From assembly GCA_945905745.1 (NCBI GenBank), contig CAMDQF010000013.1, positions 1 to 40,520 on the forward strand: a stretch of DNA of 40,520 bases, read 5' to 3'. The notes beneath the pieces were generated by a model, which made no database searches, was not told the origin of the DNA, and saw only the letters and a list, made by a program, of their open reading frames with translations. The stretch is from Litorilinea aerophila (lineage in GTDB: Bacteria; Chloroflexota; Anaerolineae; Caldilineales; Caldilineaceae). Positions 7,758 through 15,903 of this stretch are shown in pieces. Position 1 is the first letter of the stretch. Each line of letters opens with the position of its first letter. The translations under genes were made by a program, and so were the position numbers.

Positions 7758-9251
7758 CTATCCGTGCGAATCCGTGTCCGTCTTTTCTGCTTTACGCACA
7801 TTTTCATAGACCCCGCGCAGACGCTCCAATTCCTCGCCGCTGACCGTCTGCTCCCCGTAGTAGACCCGCATATAGGCTTCGGTGATGATGCTCAACCCCT
7901 CTTCTTGATTGGGAAAAGCCAGGGCCAGCCGGGGCAGATAATCGTCTGGCGGCTCGGACGGCTGGCGGGGCTGGCCGCGCTGCCGGGCCAGACGGCAGAG
8001 ATTGGCGTAGAGATTCTCCACGGAAATGGCGTCCAGCAGTTCCCGCCCCAGCCCGTAGCGCCGCACCAGACCGGCCAGATTGCGCAGCCGTCGCCAGCCC
8101 CGGCGCAGGGCATCCCCGCCAAAGCTGACTTTCTCAACGGCGGCGATCTCTTCCTCCTCGGTTTGGGAGCGACCCCGGCGGCGCACGACCAGCACATAGA
8201 CGATCCCAAGCAGTAGAGCCAGCAGACCAATCACAAAGCCTGCCCGCAGCAGCGTCAACAGCGCCTCGCTGGGCGGGCCGCCTTCCGGTAGCTGGTCTTG
8301 CGGCGTTTCCAGGGGCAGAGCCAGTCTCGAAAAGGCTTCGCCCAGGGTTCGGGCCAGATCGGCATCGGCAAGAAGGGGGGCGAGCCAGGCATAGAGCCAG
8401 CCGATTATCTTTTCCAGTGCAACGCCCAGGGCGAGCAGAAGCAGCATGAAAAGATTGCCCAGGAGGTTCCAGAGCGGATCGAAAAAAGCCAGGATGGCGC
8501 GGATGCGATCGGGAGCAAAGAAATCGGCCAGGGCCAAGGAGAGGGCGACGGTCAGGCCTACAGCCAGCGCGAGTTGAGCCAGTCTGTCCCAGGGCAGAGA
8601 TGCGCCTGTGCTGCCTGCCGCGCCTTCGGCTTTTTCATCACTGCGGGCCAGGGAGACGGCCAACAACCCCAAAGCCACAAAGATTGTGGCGAGCCAAGTG
8701 GTCGTGGCAATCTGCCCCGGAAAGCGCATGGCCAGAACGCCTCCGCCCAGCAGAAGCAGCAGCACCCCCAGGCGAAAGCTGAGACCGACGCTGAAAAAAG
8801 TGGTCAGCCGCCCGGATGCGGAGGAAGCCCGCAGCCAGAGGAAGCCTGTGAAGAAGATCAGGAATGCGCCGGGACGCAAGCCTTCGTGAAAATTGACAAT
8901 CCCATCCACTGTTTCGGCCAGCCAGCGCAGGCTGAGTGGGTCTGTGCCCCGGTAGAGGAGCAGGCGTACACCAAGCAGCCCGGTCAGCAGCACCAGCGCC
9001 ACGATTGCCAGCCGGTAGTGCTGGTCAGAAAAGCGGCTGCGACCTAACAGATCGATGGCGACAATCATCGCCAGCAGCCCCAGCCAGACCAGGGCGACCA
9101 ACGAGAGAGGCGGGACGCCCACCAGTGCAGCCCCGTCTCGCCAGAGCCATTCGACGCGAAAGAGAAGGAGAAGGAAGGGGGCCAAGACCACCGCTTCCAT
9201 CCCAGCCAACGCTATGAAAATCAGGCGAATGCGCCGGTTGGTGAAGATCAT
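7758..9251 (-). CDS. Polytopic membrane protein with C-terminal DUF4129-like domain
   Basis: About 10 TM segments then ENLYANLCRLARQRGQPRQPSEPPDDYLPRLALAFPNQEEGLSIITEAYMRVYYGEQTVSGEELERLRGVYENVRK. Confidence 0.75.
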   Translation of the reverse strand: MIFTNRRIRLIFIALAGMEAVVLAPFLLLLFRVEWLWRDGAALVGVPPLSLVALVWLGLLAMIVAIDLLGRSRFSDQHYRLAIVALVLLTGLLGVRLLLYRGTDPLSLRWLAETVDGIVNFHEGLRPGAFLIFFTGFLWLRASSASGRLTTFFSVGLSFRLGVLLLLLGGGVLAMRFPGQIATTTWLATIFVALGLLAVSLARSDEKAEGAAGSTGASLPWDRLAQLALAVGLTVALSLALADFFAPDRIRAILAFFDPLWNLLGNLFMLLLLALGVALEKIIGWLYAWLAPLLADADLARTLGEAFSRLALPLETPQDQLPEGGPPSEALLTLLRAGFVIGLLALLLGIVYVLVVRRRGRSQTEEEEIAAVEKVSFGGDALRRGWRRLRNLAGLVRRYGLGRELLDAISVENLYANLCRLARQRGQPRQPSEPPDDYLPRLALAFPNQEEGLSIITEAYMRVYYGEQTVSGEELERLRGVYENVRKAEKTDTDSHG

Positions 9252-9257
9252 CGCCGT

Positions 9258-10499
9258 CTATTTACGAAAAGTCCGCTGTACCATTCCTGTAGCGCCGATC
9301 ACCAGCAGGCAGTAGACGGCGACCAGGGCAAAGCCCAGTTGAATGCCCAAACTGTTGCTGACGACGCCAATCGCCCAGGGACCCAGCGCACCGCCCGCAC
9401 CTCCTGCAGCAAAGAGCATGCCGAGGATTGTGTTGGTCTTTGCCGGGTTCACTTCGGAGACGACCGCGGTGATGGTGGGGAAGATAATCGAGAAGAAGAG
9501 GCCGCAGATCGGCACGAAAATAACCAGGGAGGGCGGGCCAAAGATGCCGATCAGCACGCAGATCAGCCCTGCCCCGGCCGCGCCCAGCACAGAATGCAGA
9601 TAGCCCAGCCGCTCGACCACCAGGCTGCCCACTATCCGGCCCACCATTATCATCCCGAAAAAGAGGGAGAGAAAACCCGTGGCCCCAGTCAGGCTGAAAC
9701 CTTTGCTCCGTTGCAGAAATTCCACAATCCAGGCCCCAATGCCCAGCTCTGCGCCGACGTAGAAAGCAATTGCCGTGTAGAACCAGATCATCTGCCGGGT
9801 GAAGCCGAGTTTGCCTATGGCTTGCCAGTCGAAGCCGCTCGCTTCCGCTGGCGTCGCTGCGATCTTTGCCGGCACGGGTGTCAACACAAAAACCGCCGTA
9901 AGCAGAACAGCCAGGGGCAGGCTGAATTGGAAGACCTGCCGCCAGGAGACGCCCCCGTTCAGCAGCCAGCCAGCATAGAGCGGCACGAGCAGCGCGCCGA
10001 TGCCGTGGAAGGTTGTCAGCAGATTGAGATAGCGGCCCCGGTTGAGCGGATGTAGTTGGATGATCAGCCCGTTGCCGCTGACTTCGATGCAGCCCATACC
10101 CAAGCCCACAACGACCATCGCCCCAAAGAGCAGCCAGAAAGTGCTGGCTCCCGCAAAGGCGAGGACGCCCACGCTGATCAGACCGCCCGCCAGAATCAGG
10201 ATTTTGCGACTACCTACGGAATCGGCCAGAACACCGGCGGCCAGGGTGGCGATGAAGAAACCCAAATAGGCTCCGAAGAGAATCGAACCGCCCTGGGCGT
10301 AGCTAAAGTCCAGATCAACCAGAAGAGTGGAGAGGGTCGCCCCTTTGAGGTTGTCCACAAAACCGAAGATAAAAAAAGAGAAAAAGCCTGCAGCGGTCAG
10401 AAGCCAGACAATCTTTGGCGCTAAAACAGCAGGGGCGGGTGCGGTGGATTGCATGTAAAGATCCGGTTGGGGTGGCTGGGCCAAATACGCTTCATCCAT
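9258..10499 (-). CDS. MFS transporter
   Basis: 413 aa, 12-TM pattern; FGAYLGFFIATLAAGVLADSVGSRKILILAGGLISVGVLAFAGAS...; 6 nt from the next gene. Confidence 0.85.
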   Translation of the reverse strand: MDEAYLAQPPQPDLYMQSTAPAPAVLAPKIVWLLTAAGFFSFFIFGFVDNLKGATLSTLLVDLDFSYAQGGSILFGAYLGFFIATLAAGVLADSVGSRKILILAGGLISVGVLAFAGASTFWLLFGAMVVVGLGMGCIEVSGNGLIIQLHPLNRGRYLNLLTTFHGIGALLVPLYAGWLLNGGVSWRQVFQFSLPLAVLLTAVFVLTPVPAKIAATPAEASGFDWQAIGKLGFTRQMIWFYTAIAFYVGAELGIGAWIVEFLQRSKGFSLTGATGFLSLFFGMIMVGRIVGSLVVERLGYLHSVLGAAGAGLICVLIGIFGPPSLVIFVPICGLFFSIIFPTITAVVSEVNPAKTNTILGMLFAAGGAGGALGPWAIGVVSNSLGIQLGFALVAVYCLLVIGATGMVQRTFRK

Positions 10500-10500
10500 T

Positions 10501-10546
10501 ATAGAACACTGATTACAGAATTGACGGATTGTCGCCAGCTTTCATC
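10501..10546. repeat. Diverged intergenic repeat copy B (46 bp)
   Basis: atagaacactgattacagaattgacggattgtcgccagctttcatc, see copy A at 5752-5797. Confidence 0.6.
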
Positions 10547-10584
10547 AAAAAAAACTTCCCGGAAGCTCAGAAGCCTCCGGGAAG
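10547..10584 (-). terminator. Rho-independent terminator of the multicopper oxidase gene
   Basis: 13-bp hairpin cttcccggaagct-caga-agcctccgggaag (one mismatch), followed on the minus strand by 8 U (aaaaaaaa on plus, 10547-10554), 40 bp past the stop. Confidence 0.85.
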
Positions 10585-10623
10585 GTCGTAAACCTAATCA
10601 GTTATTCACCCAACTTCCAATCA

Positions 10624-11724
10624 CTACTCCTGCACCACCACCGCGGTCACCATCCCAAACATCCCGTGGGCCGACTCGGCGTGGGAAAGGATGTGGCAGT
10701 GGAAGGCCCACGCACCCGCAGTATGACAATCCACAATCACATCGTAGCGTTCGCCGGGGGCTATGTTCAACGTGTCGCAATAGTAGGGTTGGGGCACGGG
10801 CCAGCCGTCTTTGAAGATGACCAGCTGTTCCAGCCCGTGCAGGTGCATGGGATGGATCATGATCCCTTCGTTCATATAGCGAATGCGGATTTTATCGCCC
10901 AATTTGGCGATAATCGGCTGGGTGTAGGGAAAGGACTTGCCGTTGAGGGTCAGGCCAATACCTACGTCGTTGAGAATCAGCGTATAATCCCCGCTGACTT
11001 CCGGTTCCTTGCTCTTGTCCGCAGGTTCGATGATAAAGGCCCCGATCAGCCCTTTGGAGACCTGCTCCAACGCGTTGTGGTGGGAGTGGTACATGTGGGA
11101 GCCGGAGTTGCGGGTGGTGAACTCGTAGGTGAAGCTCTCGCCGGGGCGGATGGGTGGCTGGGTAATGTAGGGCACACCGTCTTGGCTGTTGGGGACGCTC
11201 ACCCCATGAAAGTGTACAGATGTGCTCTGGTTCATCTCGTTGTGAACAATCACACGCACAGTGTCGCCTTCGGTCATACGCATCTCCGGGCCGGGAACAA
11301 TGCCGTTGTAGGCCATTGCGGCCACAGCCTTGCCCGGCTCCACCTCCCACTGCACGTCTTGGCAGGTCAGTTCAAAGATTTTGACGCCATTTTCTTCTTT
11401 GTGTTTCAGGGGGGTGCCCCAAAAACCGTTGGTCGGGTCAATGCCGTCCAGAAAAATTTTCACGCCCTCTTCGTGCATCCGGTCCATCTCTTCCCAGGCA
11501 TTGCCCTGGGCAGCGGGTGCTGCGGCGGCCGCGGGGGCAGCATGGCTGTCGGCCATGGCTACAGGTGCAGCAGTCGGTTCAGGGGTAGGGGTGGGCGGCG
11601 TAGCGGCTCGGGTGGCCTCGGCAGGCACAGCGCTGGGGTTGCGGCAAGCACCAATGGTCAGGCCAGCGCCAGCCACACTGGCAACTTTCAGAAAGTTTCG
11701 ACGGGAAACTGGGGAACGATTCAT
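10624..11724 (-). CDS. Tat-exported multicopper oxidase, probable lipoprotein
   Basis: MNRSPVSRRNFLKVASVAGAGLTIGAC (twin Arg and lipobox-like IGAC). Copper motifs VHFHG, HMYHSHH, HPMHLHG, AFHCHILSHAESAHGMFGM. RBS gaggag upstream. Confidence 0.9.
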   Translation of the reverse strand: MNRSPVSRRNFLKVASVAGAGLTIGACRNPSAVPAEATRAATPPTPTPEPTAAPVAMADSHAAPAAAAAPAAQGNAWEEMDRMHEEGVKIFLDGIDPTNGFWGTPLKHKEENGVKIFELTCQDVQWEVEPGKAVAAMAYNGIVPGPEMRMTEGDTVRVIVHNEMNQSTSVHFHGVSVPNSQDGVPYITQPPIRPGESFTYEFTTRNSGSHMYHSHHNALEQVSKGLIGAFIIEPADKSKEPEVSGDYTLILNDVGIGLTLNGKSFPYTQPIIAKLGDKIRIRYMNEGIMIHPMHLHGLEQLVIFKDGWPVPQPYYCDTLNIAPGERYDVIVDCHTAGAWAFHCHILSHAESAHGMFGMVTAVVVQE

Positions 11725-11818
11725 TGTGAATTCTCTCCTCGCAAAATATTGGTTTTGTACCACCATCGCAGACGCATTGACTCCTCAAATCAACGCGCCG
11801 TCCCCCCCAAACGGGCGG

Positions 11819-11833
11819 TCCCCTATAGGGTAT
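11819..11833 (-). promoter_or_regulatory. Candidate CsoR-type copper operator upstream of the multicopper oxidase
   Basis: Minus strand ATACCCTATAGGGGA, a pseudo-palindrome close to the TACCC-n-GGGTA pattern of CsoR-family operators, about 95-110 bp upstream of the oxidase start. Confidence 0.35.
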
Positions 11834-11914
11834 CCTGCTCGCCAAGGAACGACACCGGGCGAAGGGGTAGTTGTCTACCTGTCTGGTTGACGGGGAAGAA
11901 TGGGCAGAAATGGG

Positions 11915-13156
11915 CTAGCGCCGGGCACTCCAGGCCCGCATCCGGCGCAGGGTTCCAATCTGACTGAGCACCCACAGCGCCACCGCCGTATAGATCACCC
12001 CGGCCAGATTGAGCAGGACTACTGGCCCCCACTGATCGATGTAAGCGGCAAACAACCCGGTAAAGAGAAGTAACCCCAAGGGGCGATCCATCTGGAGAAT
12101 GGCGAAAATACGCCCGCGCAGATCGGGCGGTGCCCATTGCTGCACGATGCTGTCGATGACAATCTGGCGCAAAAACCAGGGGACAGCGTGGAGACCCGCG
12201 GCCAGAATCGCCAGCCAGAGCAGCCCCGCATTGGCATAAACAAAGAAGCCCAGACCACTGCCAACGATCCCAATAATGTAGAGGCTGGGCAGAGAAAAAC
12301 GGCGATCCATCCGAGGCGCGGCCAGAGAAGCGACGATTGCGCCCAAGCCAACCAGCGAAAGCATATAGCCGTAGCCCGAATCGCCGCCGCCCAGGGTTTC
12401 TGAAATGAGAATGACCTCCATTGTACCCAGCATCGCACCGGCGATGGCTGTGCAAAAGGTGGCAATCAGGACAATGCGCAATCCTGGATGGCGCAGGCCA
12501 AAGCTGAATCCGTCCTGCAATTCGCGCAGAAATTGGCCCACAGAACGGCTATTGGCCGTCGTGCGCGGTAGTTCCCCCCGAATGCCCAGGAGCAGCCCAT
12601 TGGCAGCCAGATAGGTGAACGCGTTGACGGCGAAGGCTGCGCTGGCCCCCGCGAAGCCCACCAGCAGCCCTGCCAAGGAAGCACTCACCAGCAAGAGCGT
12701 CTGCTGCCCCGCGCTAATCGTGGCATTGGCCTGCACCACCTGCCTGGCTTCCACCAGATCAGGGACCAGCGCGCGCTGGGCGGGCAGCAGAAAAGTGGCT
12801 GCACAGCGGGCCAGCAGGGCCAGGGCGTAGAGTTGCCAGAGTTCCTGGGCGAAGGGGAGCAGCCCATAGATGAGCGCAGAGGCAAAATTGCCCAAGAGCA
12901 ATACCCGTCGCCGACTGAGCCTGTCGATCCAGACTCCGGCCAGGGGCGCAATGAAGAGGGAGGGGAGAGACTGCACCGCAAGCATCCCCGCCAGCGCGCT
13001 GCCCGAACCGGTCACCTTCAGCACGTAGAGACTCATGGCGATGGAGCCGAAGCGGTCGCCGGTGGAGGAGACGAGCAGCGCCAGCCAAAAGCGTCGAAAT
13101 GCCGGATTTTCGGACAGGAGGGAAGGAAGATAAGCGTGTACAGGGCGGAAGCGCAT
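11915..13156 (-). CDS. MFS transporter (EntS/MFS_3-like exporter)
   Basis: LLSENPAFRRFWLALLVSSTGDRFGSIAMSLYVLKVTGSGSALAGMLAVQSLPSLFIAPLAGVWIDRLSRRRVLLLGNF. Confidence 0.85.
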   Translation of the reverse strand: MRFRPVHAYLPSLLSENPAFRRFWLALLVSSTGDRFGSIAMSLYVLKVTGSGSALAGMLAVQSLPSLFIAPLAGVWIDRLSRRRVLLLGNFASALIYGLLPFAQELWQLYALALLARCAATFLLPAQRALVPDLVEARQVVQANATISAGQQTLLLVSASLAGLLVGFAGASAAFAVNAFTYLAANGLLLGIRGELPRTTANSRSVGQFLRELQDGFSFGLRHPGLRIVLIATFCTAIAGAMLGTMEVILISETLGGGDSGYGYMLSLVGLGAIVASLAAPRMDRRFSLPSLYIIGIVGSGLGFFVYANAGLLWLAILAAGLHAVPWFLRQIVIDSIVQQWAPPDLRGRIFAILQMDRPLGLLLFTGLFAAYIDQWGPVVLLNLAGVIYTAVALWVLSQIGTLRRMRAWSARR

Positions 13157-13171
13157 GGGGGTTGGCTCTGG

Positions 13172-13540
13172 TTACTGGCGCAATAGCCAGTGGATGCGGT
13201 CATAGGAGAGGGCGTAGTGGACGCAGACAGCGACACCCAAAATCCATCCCAGTGTAGCGGCCTGGGTTGCAAAGAGCGCGCCGGTTGCCAGAGCAAAGAA
13301 GATCAGTTCGAGCAGAAGGCGGACAACGCCGGGAACCGGAATCGGCGCTTTCCCGGACCGGCTGGGGTCACCCCGCACGGCAAAGGTGCCCCACAACAGA
13401 GCGGCCAATAGAGGGATACCCAGGACGAACGGGTAGCGCAGCCATCCGTCGCCCTGCATCCAGCCCCAGCGACCCAAGGCAAAAAGAGCGAACAATTCCA
13501 GGAAAAGGCGCACAGTCAGATTGATTGGATTAGAACCCAT
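13172..13540 (-). CDS. DUF2568 (YrdB-like) small membrane protein
   Basis: LFLELFALFALGRWGW...FVLGIPLLAALLWGTFAVRGDPSRSGKAPIPVPGVVRLLLELIFFALATGALF. Confidence 0.75.
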   Translation of the reverse strand: MGSNPINLTVRLFLELFALFALGRWGWMQGDGWLRYPFVLGIPLLAALLWGTFAVRGDPSRSGKAPIPVPGVVRLLLELIFFALATGALFATQAATLGWILGVAVCVHYALSYDRIHWLLRQ

Positions 13541-13564
13541 TGCGCGCCTCGCTTTCGTTTGTGG

Positions 13565-14752
13565 TTACTTTCCTCCATGAAATCGCGAAGCCTCTTCCCC
13601 ATTTGTCCCCGCGGTCAGGGCGCGCCAGGCAAATTTGGCCGCCCAGGGATTCGCTTTGCCCTCTACCACATCCGCGGCCAGCCCGCCCAACACCGGCGCA
13701 AATTTGAAGCCGTGACCGCTGCCACCGGTGGAGACGCTCAGCCCCACCCGCTCCGGGTGACGGTCGATCCAGAAATGCTCGTCCAGGGTGTCGCAATAGA
13801 GACAGCGCCGGGTGTAGATCAGTTCAGCCTCGGCCAGGGCGGGGAATGTCTCGGCCAGAAAGCTGCGCAGATGGGCGATGTCGCTCTCATGGACCACCCG
13901 CTCGTCGTGTTCCGGGTGCAGGCGCACACCAACCCCGTGGCTCGCCACCTTCACCACCCCTTCCCGCTGGTTGAAGGGGAAGCCGTACCAGCCCGTGCGC
14001 GAGATATCGGCGGTGAAAACCACAAAGTTCGGGGGGGTGAAAAGCGCCGGGTTTTGGGGCTTCAGATGAAAGACCGGGTGGCCCGTCGCCTTCATCACCG
14101 GCTGGAGTTCGGGGAGCAGATATTGGGTCCACGCGCCGGCAGCCAGCAGCACCTGATCCGCGCCGAAAGTCGCACCCTCCCGGGTGCGGACACCCGTCAC
14201 ACAACCACGTGGTCCCAGCAACTCGTGCGCGGTTTGCCCCTCGTGTAGCGATACACCTTCCCGGCGGGCCAGGGTATGCAGCGCGGAGACTACCCGCCCA
14301 CTCTCCGCGTAGCCGCCCCGGGGGCTGTAGAAACCGTCCACATAGCGCTCGGCGTTCCAGGATGGGAAGCGTTGGGCAATCGCCGCGCTGTCCAGCCGTT
14401 CCGGTCGGTGGCCTTCGGCTTGCAACAACTGGAAGCTCTCCCAATTGTAGGGAACCTGCTCCATCGGCTGGCGGGTCAGCATCAGCACGCCGGTGTTGTG
14501 ATAGAGGGTCTCGCCCAATTCCGCGTTCCAGGCCACAAAACCGTCGATGGCCTTATCCACCATCTGCATATATTGGCGGTCCTGGCCGTACTCCATCCGC
14601 ACCACTTTGCTGATGTCGGTGGAGGCAGCCAGGGGGTGGGGCAGGGGGCCTGGATCGATGAGGGTGACAGAATGACCCCGGCGACGCAACTCTACCGCTG
14701 CAGTTGTGCCGTAGATGCCCGCGCCGACGACGAGAATATCGGATCTGTTCAT
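13565..14752 (-). CDS. FAD-dependent oxidoreductase (sarcosine oxidase / N-methyltryptophan oxidase-like, DAO family)
   Basis: MNRSDILVVGAGIYGTTAAVELRRRGHSVTLIDPGPLPHPLAASTDISKVVRMEYG; C-terminal CLYCDTLDEHFWIDRHPERVGLSVSTGGSGHGFKFAPVLGGLAADVV. Confidence 0.88.
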   Translation of the reverse strand: MNRSDILVVGAGIYGTTAAVELRRRGHSVTLIDPGPLPHPLAASTDISKVVRMEYGQDRQYMQMVDKAIDGFVAWNAELGETLYHNTGVLMLTRQPMEQVPYNWESFQLLQAEGHRPERLDSAAIAQRFPSWNAERYVDGFYSPRGGYAESGRVVSALHTLARREGVSLHEGQTAHELLGPRGCVTGVRTREGATFGADQVLLAAGAWTQYLLPELQPVMKATGHPVFHLKPQNPALFTPPNFVVFTADISRTGWYGFPFNQREGVVKVASHGVGVRLHPEHDERVVHESDIAHLRSFLAETFPALAEAELIYTRRCLYCDTLDEHFWIDRHPERVGLSVSTGGSGHGFKFAPVLGGLAADVVEGKANPWAAKFAWRALTAGTNGEEASRFHGGK

Positions 14753-15199
14753 TGGGTCTTCTCCAAGACGAATGGGGATGGATTTCGTCTAATTGAACCC
14801 CAAAGCAGGCCGAAGCGCAAGAAGGGATGTGGTGTAAATTCGTCGTTTGGGTTTCCGCTTTGCCCCTGATGCCCATCATTTCCTTTACGCTGACCCTGCT
14901 TTCGGTCTTCCCTATCTCTTTCGTCCACCTCCATTTGAGCACTGATAAACCCTTTCGAGACGCAAGAAGAGGTTGAATTGCCAACTGGCTGTGGTAAAAT
15001 GGGATTCTCTAAACCAATTCGACACGGCTGAGTGATGTCTGTGGGTGCGCTGGTGACTGGCAGCGACGCAGACATCTTTAATTCCCATTTACACTGATTC
15101 TCAGCGGTATAGCAGGGGTGACTGGGGTGGTGGTCTACATCTTCTCCCCTACCATCTGGGACTATCACCTGAGCGCGGCCATCAGAGAAGGCGCATAGA

Positions 15200-15745
15200 A
15201 TGGGCCATCCAGAAAAGAATTTTTACGCCATTTTGGGGGTTTCGCCAGACGCAACCCCCAAAGAGATCACCAAAGCCTACCGCAAACTGGCGATGCAGTT
15301 TCACCCGGACGTAAATCCATCTGAGGAAGCCAAAGAGCTGATGCCCCTGCTCAATGAGGCTTACTCGGTGGTGGGGGACGCTGAGCAGCGCCGAAAGTAC
15401 GACGCGAGAAAATCTGAGACACGACTCGCGCCAATCCCAACCAAATCGCGGCTGGTCGTACAGCGGGTCGGCGCGTCGGTGGGAGTGACACGCAAGATGG
15501 ATGTACTTCTGGATGGAGAGGTGATCGGTAGCCTGCCGATGGGTGGGAGCATCCGTTTTTTGATCGAACCAGGCCAATACACCCTACAGTTCAAATTGGA
15601 TATGACCACCAGCAAAGTCCAGCGTTTCACCTGCCAGGCAGGGATGACGGTGGGCTTTGCCAGCGGCGCGGCCTCGCCAATGGAATATCTCTTCCGATCT
15701 GTGGCCGATCCGAATAATGCGCTTTTTGTTCACAAGATTATGTGA
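15200..15745 (+). CDS. J-domain (DnaJ-like) protein with a C-terminal beta-rich domain
   Basis: KNFYAILGVSPDATPKEITKAYRKLAMQFHPDVNPSEEAKELMPLLNEAYSVVGDAEQRRKYDAR (HPD present), then a PEGA-like beta segment. Confidence 0.88.
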   Translation: MGHPEKNFYAILGVSPDATPKEITKAYRKLAMQFHPDVNPSEEAKELMPLLNEAYSVVGDAEQRRKYDARKSETRLAPIPTKSRLVVQRVGASVGVTRKMDVLLDGEVIGSLPMGGSIRFLIEPGQYTLQFKLDMTTSKVQRFTCQAGMTVGFASGAASPMEYLFRSVADPNNALFVHKIM

Positions 15746-15903
15746 CACCGCTTGTCCGGGAATCTGCACATTAGTGTTCATGCCCTAGGGGGCACAATCA
15801 GCAATGAAAAGCGGGACGCAGATTCACGCAGAAACAACTGATCTGCGCAGATTTTATCAGCGTCAATCATCTTTTTCAGCGCCATCAGCGTCCTATTTTC
15901 AGG

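Noticed and set aside
14990-15199. Possible truncated ORF ending GVTGVVVYIFSPTIWDYHLSAAIREGA* just before the J-domain gene
   Set aside because: Too short, no convincing start or family; could be non-coding leader sequence.
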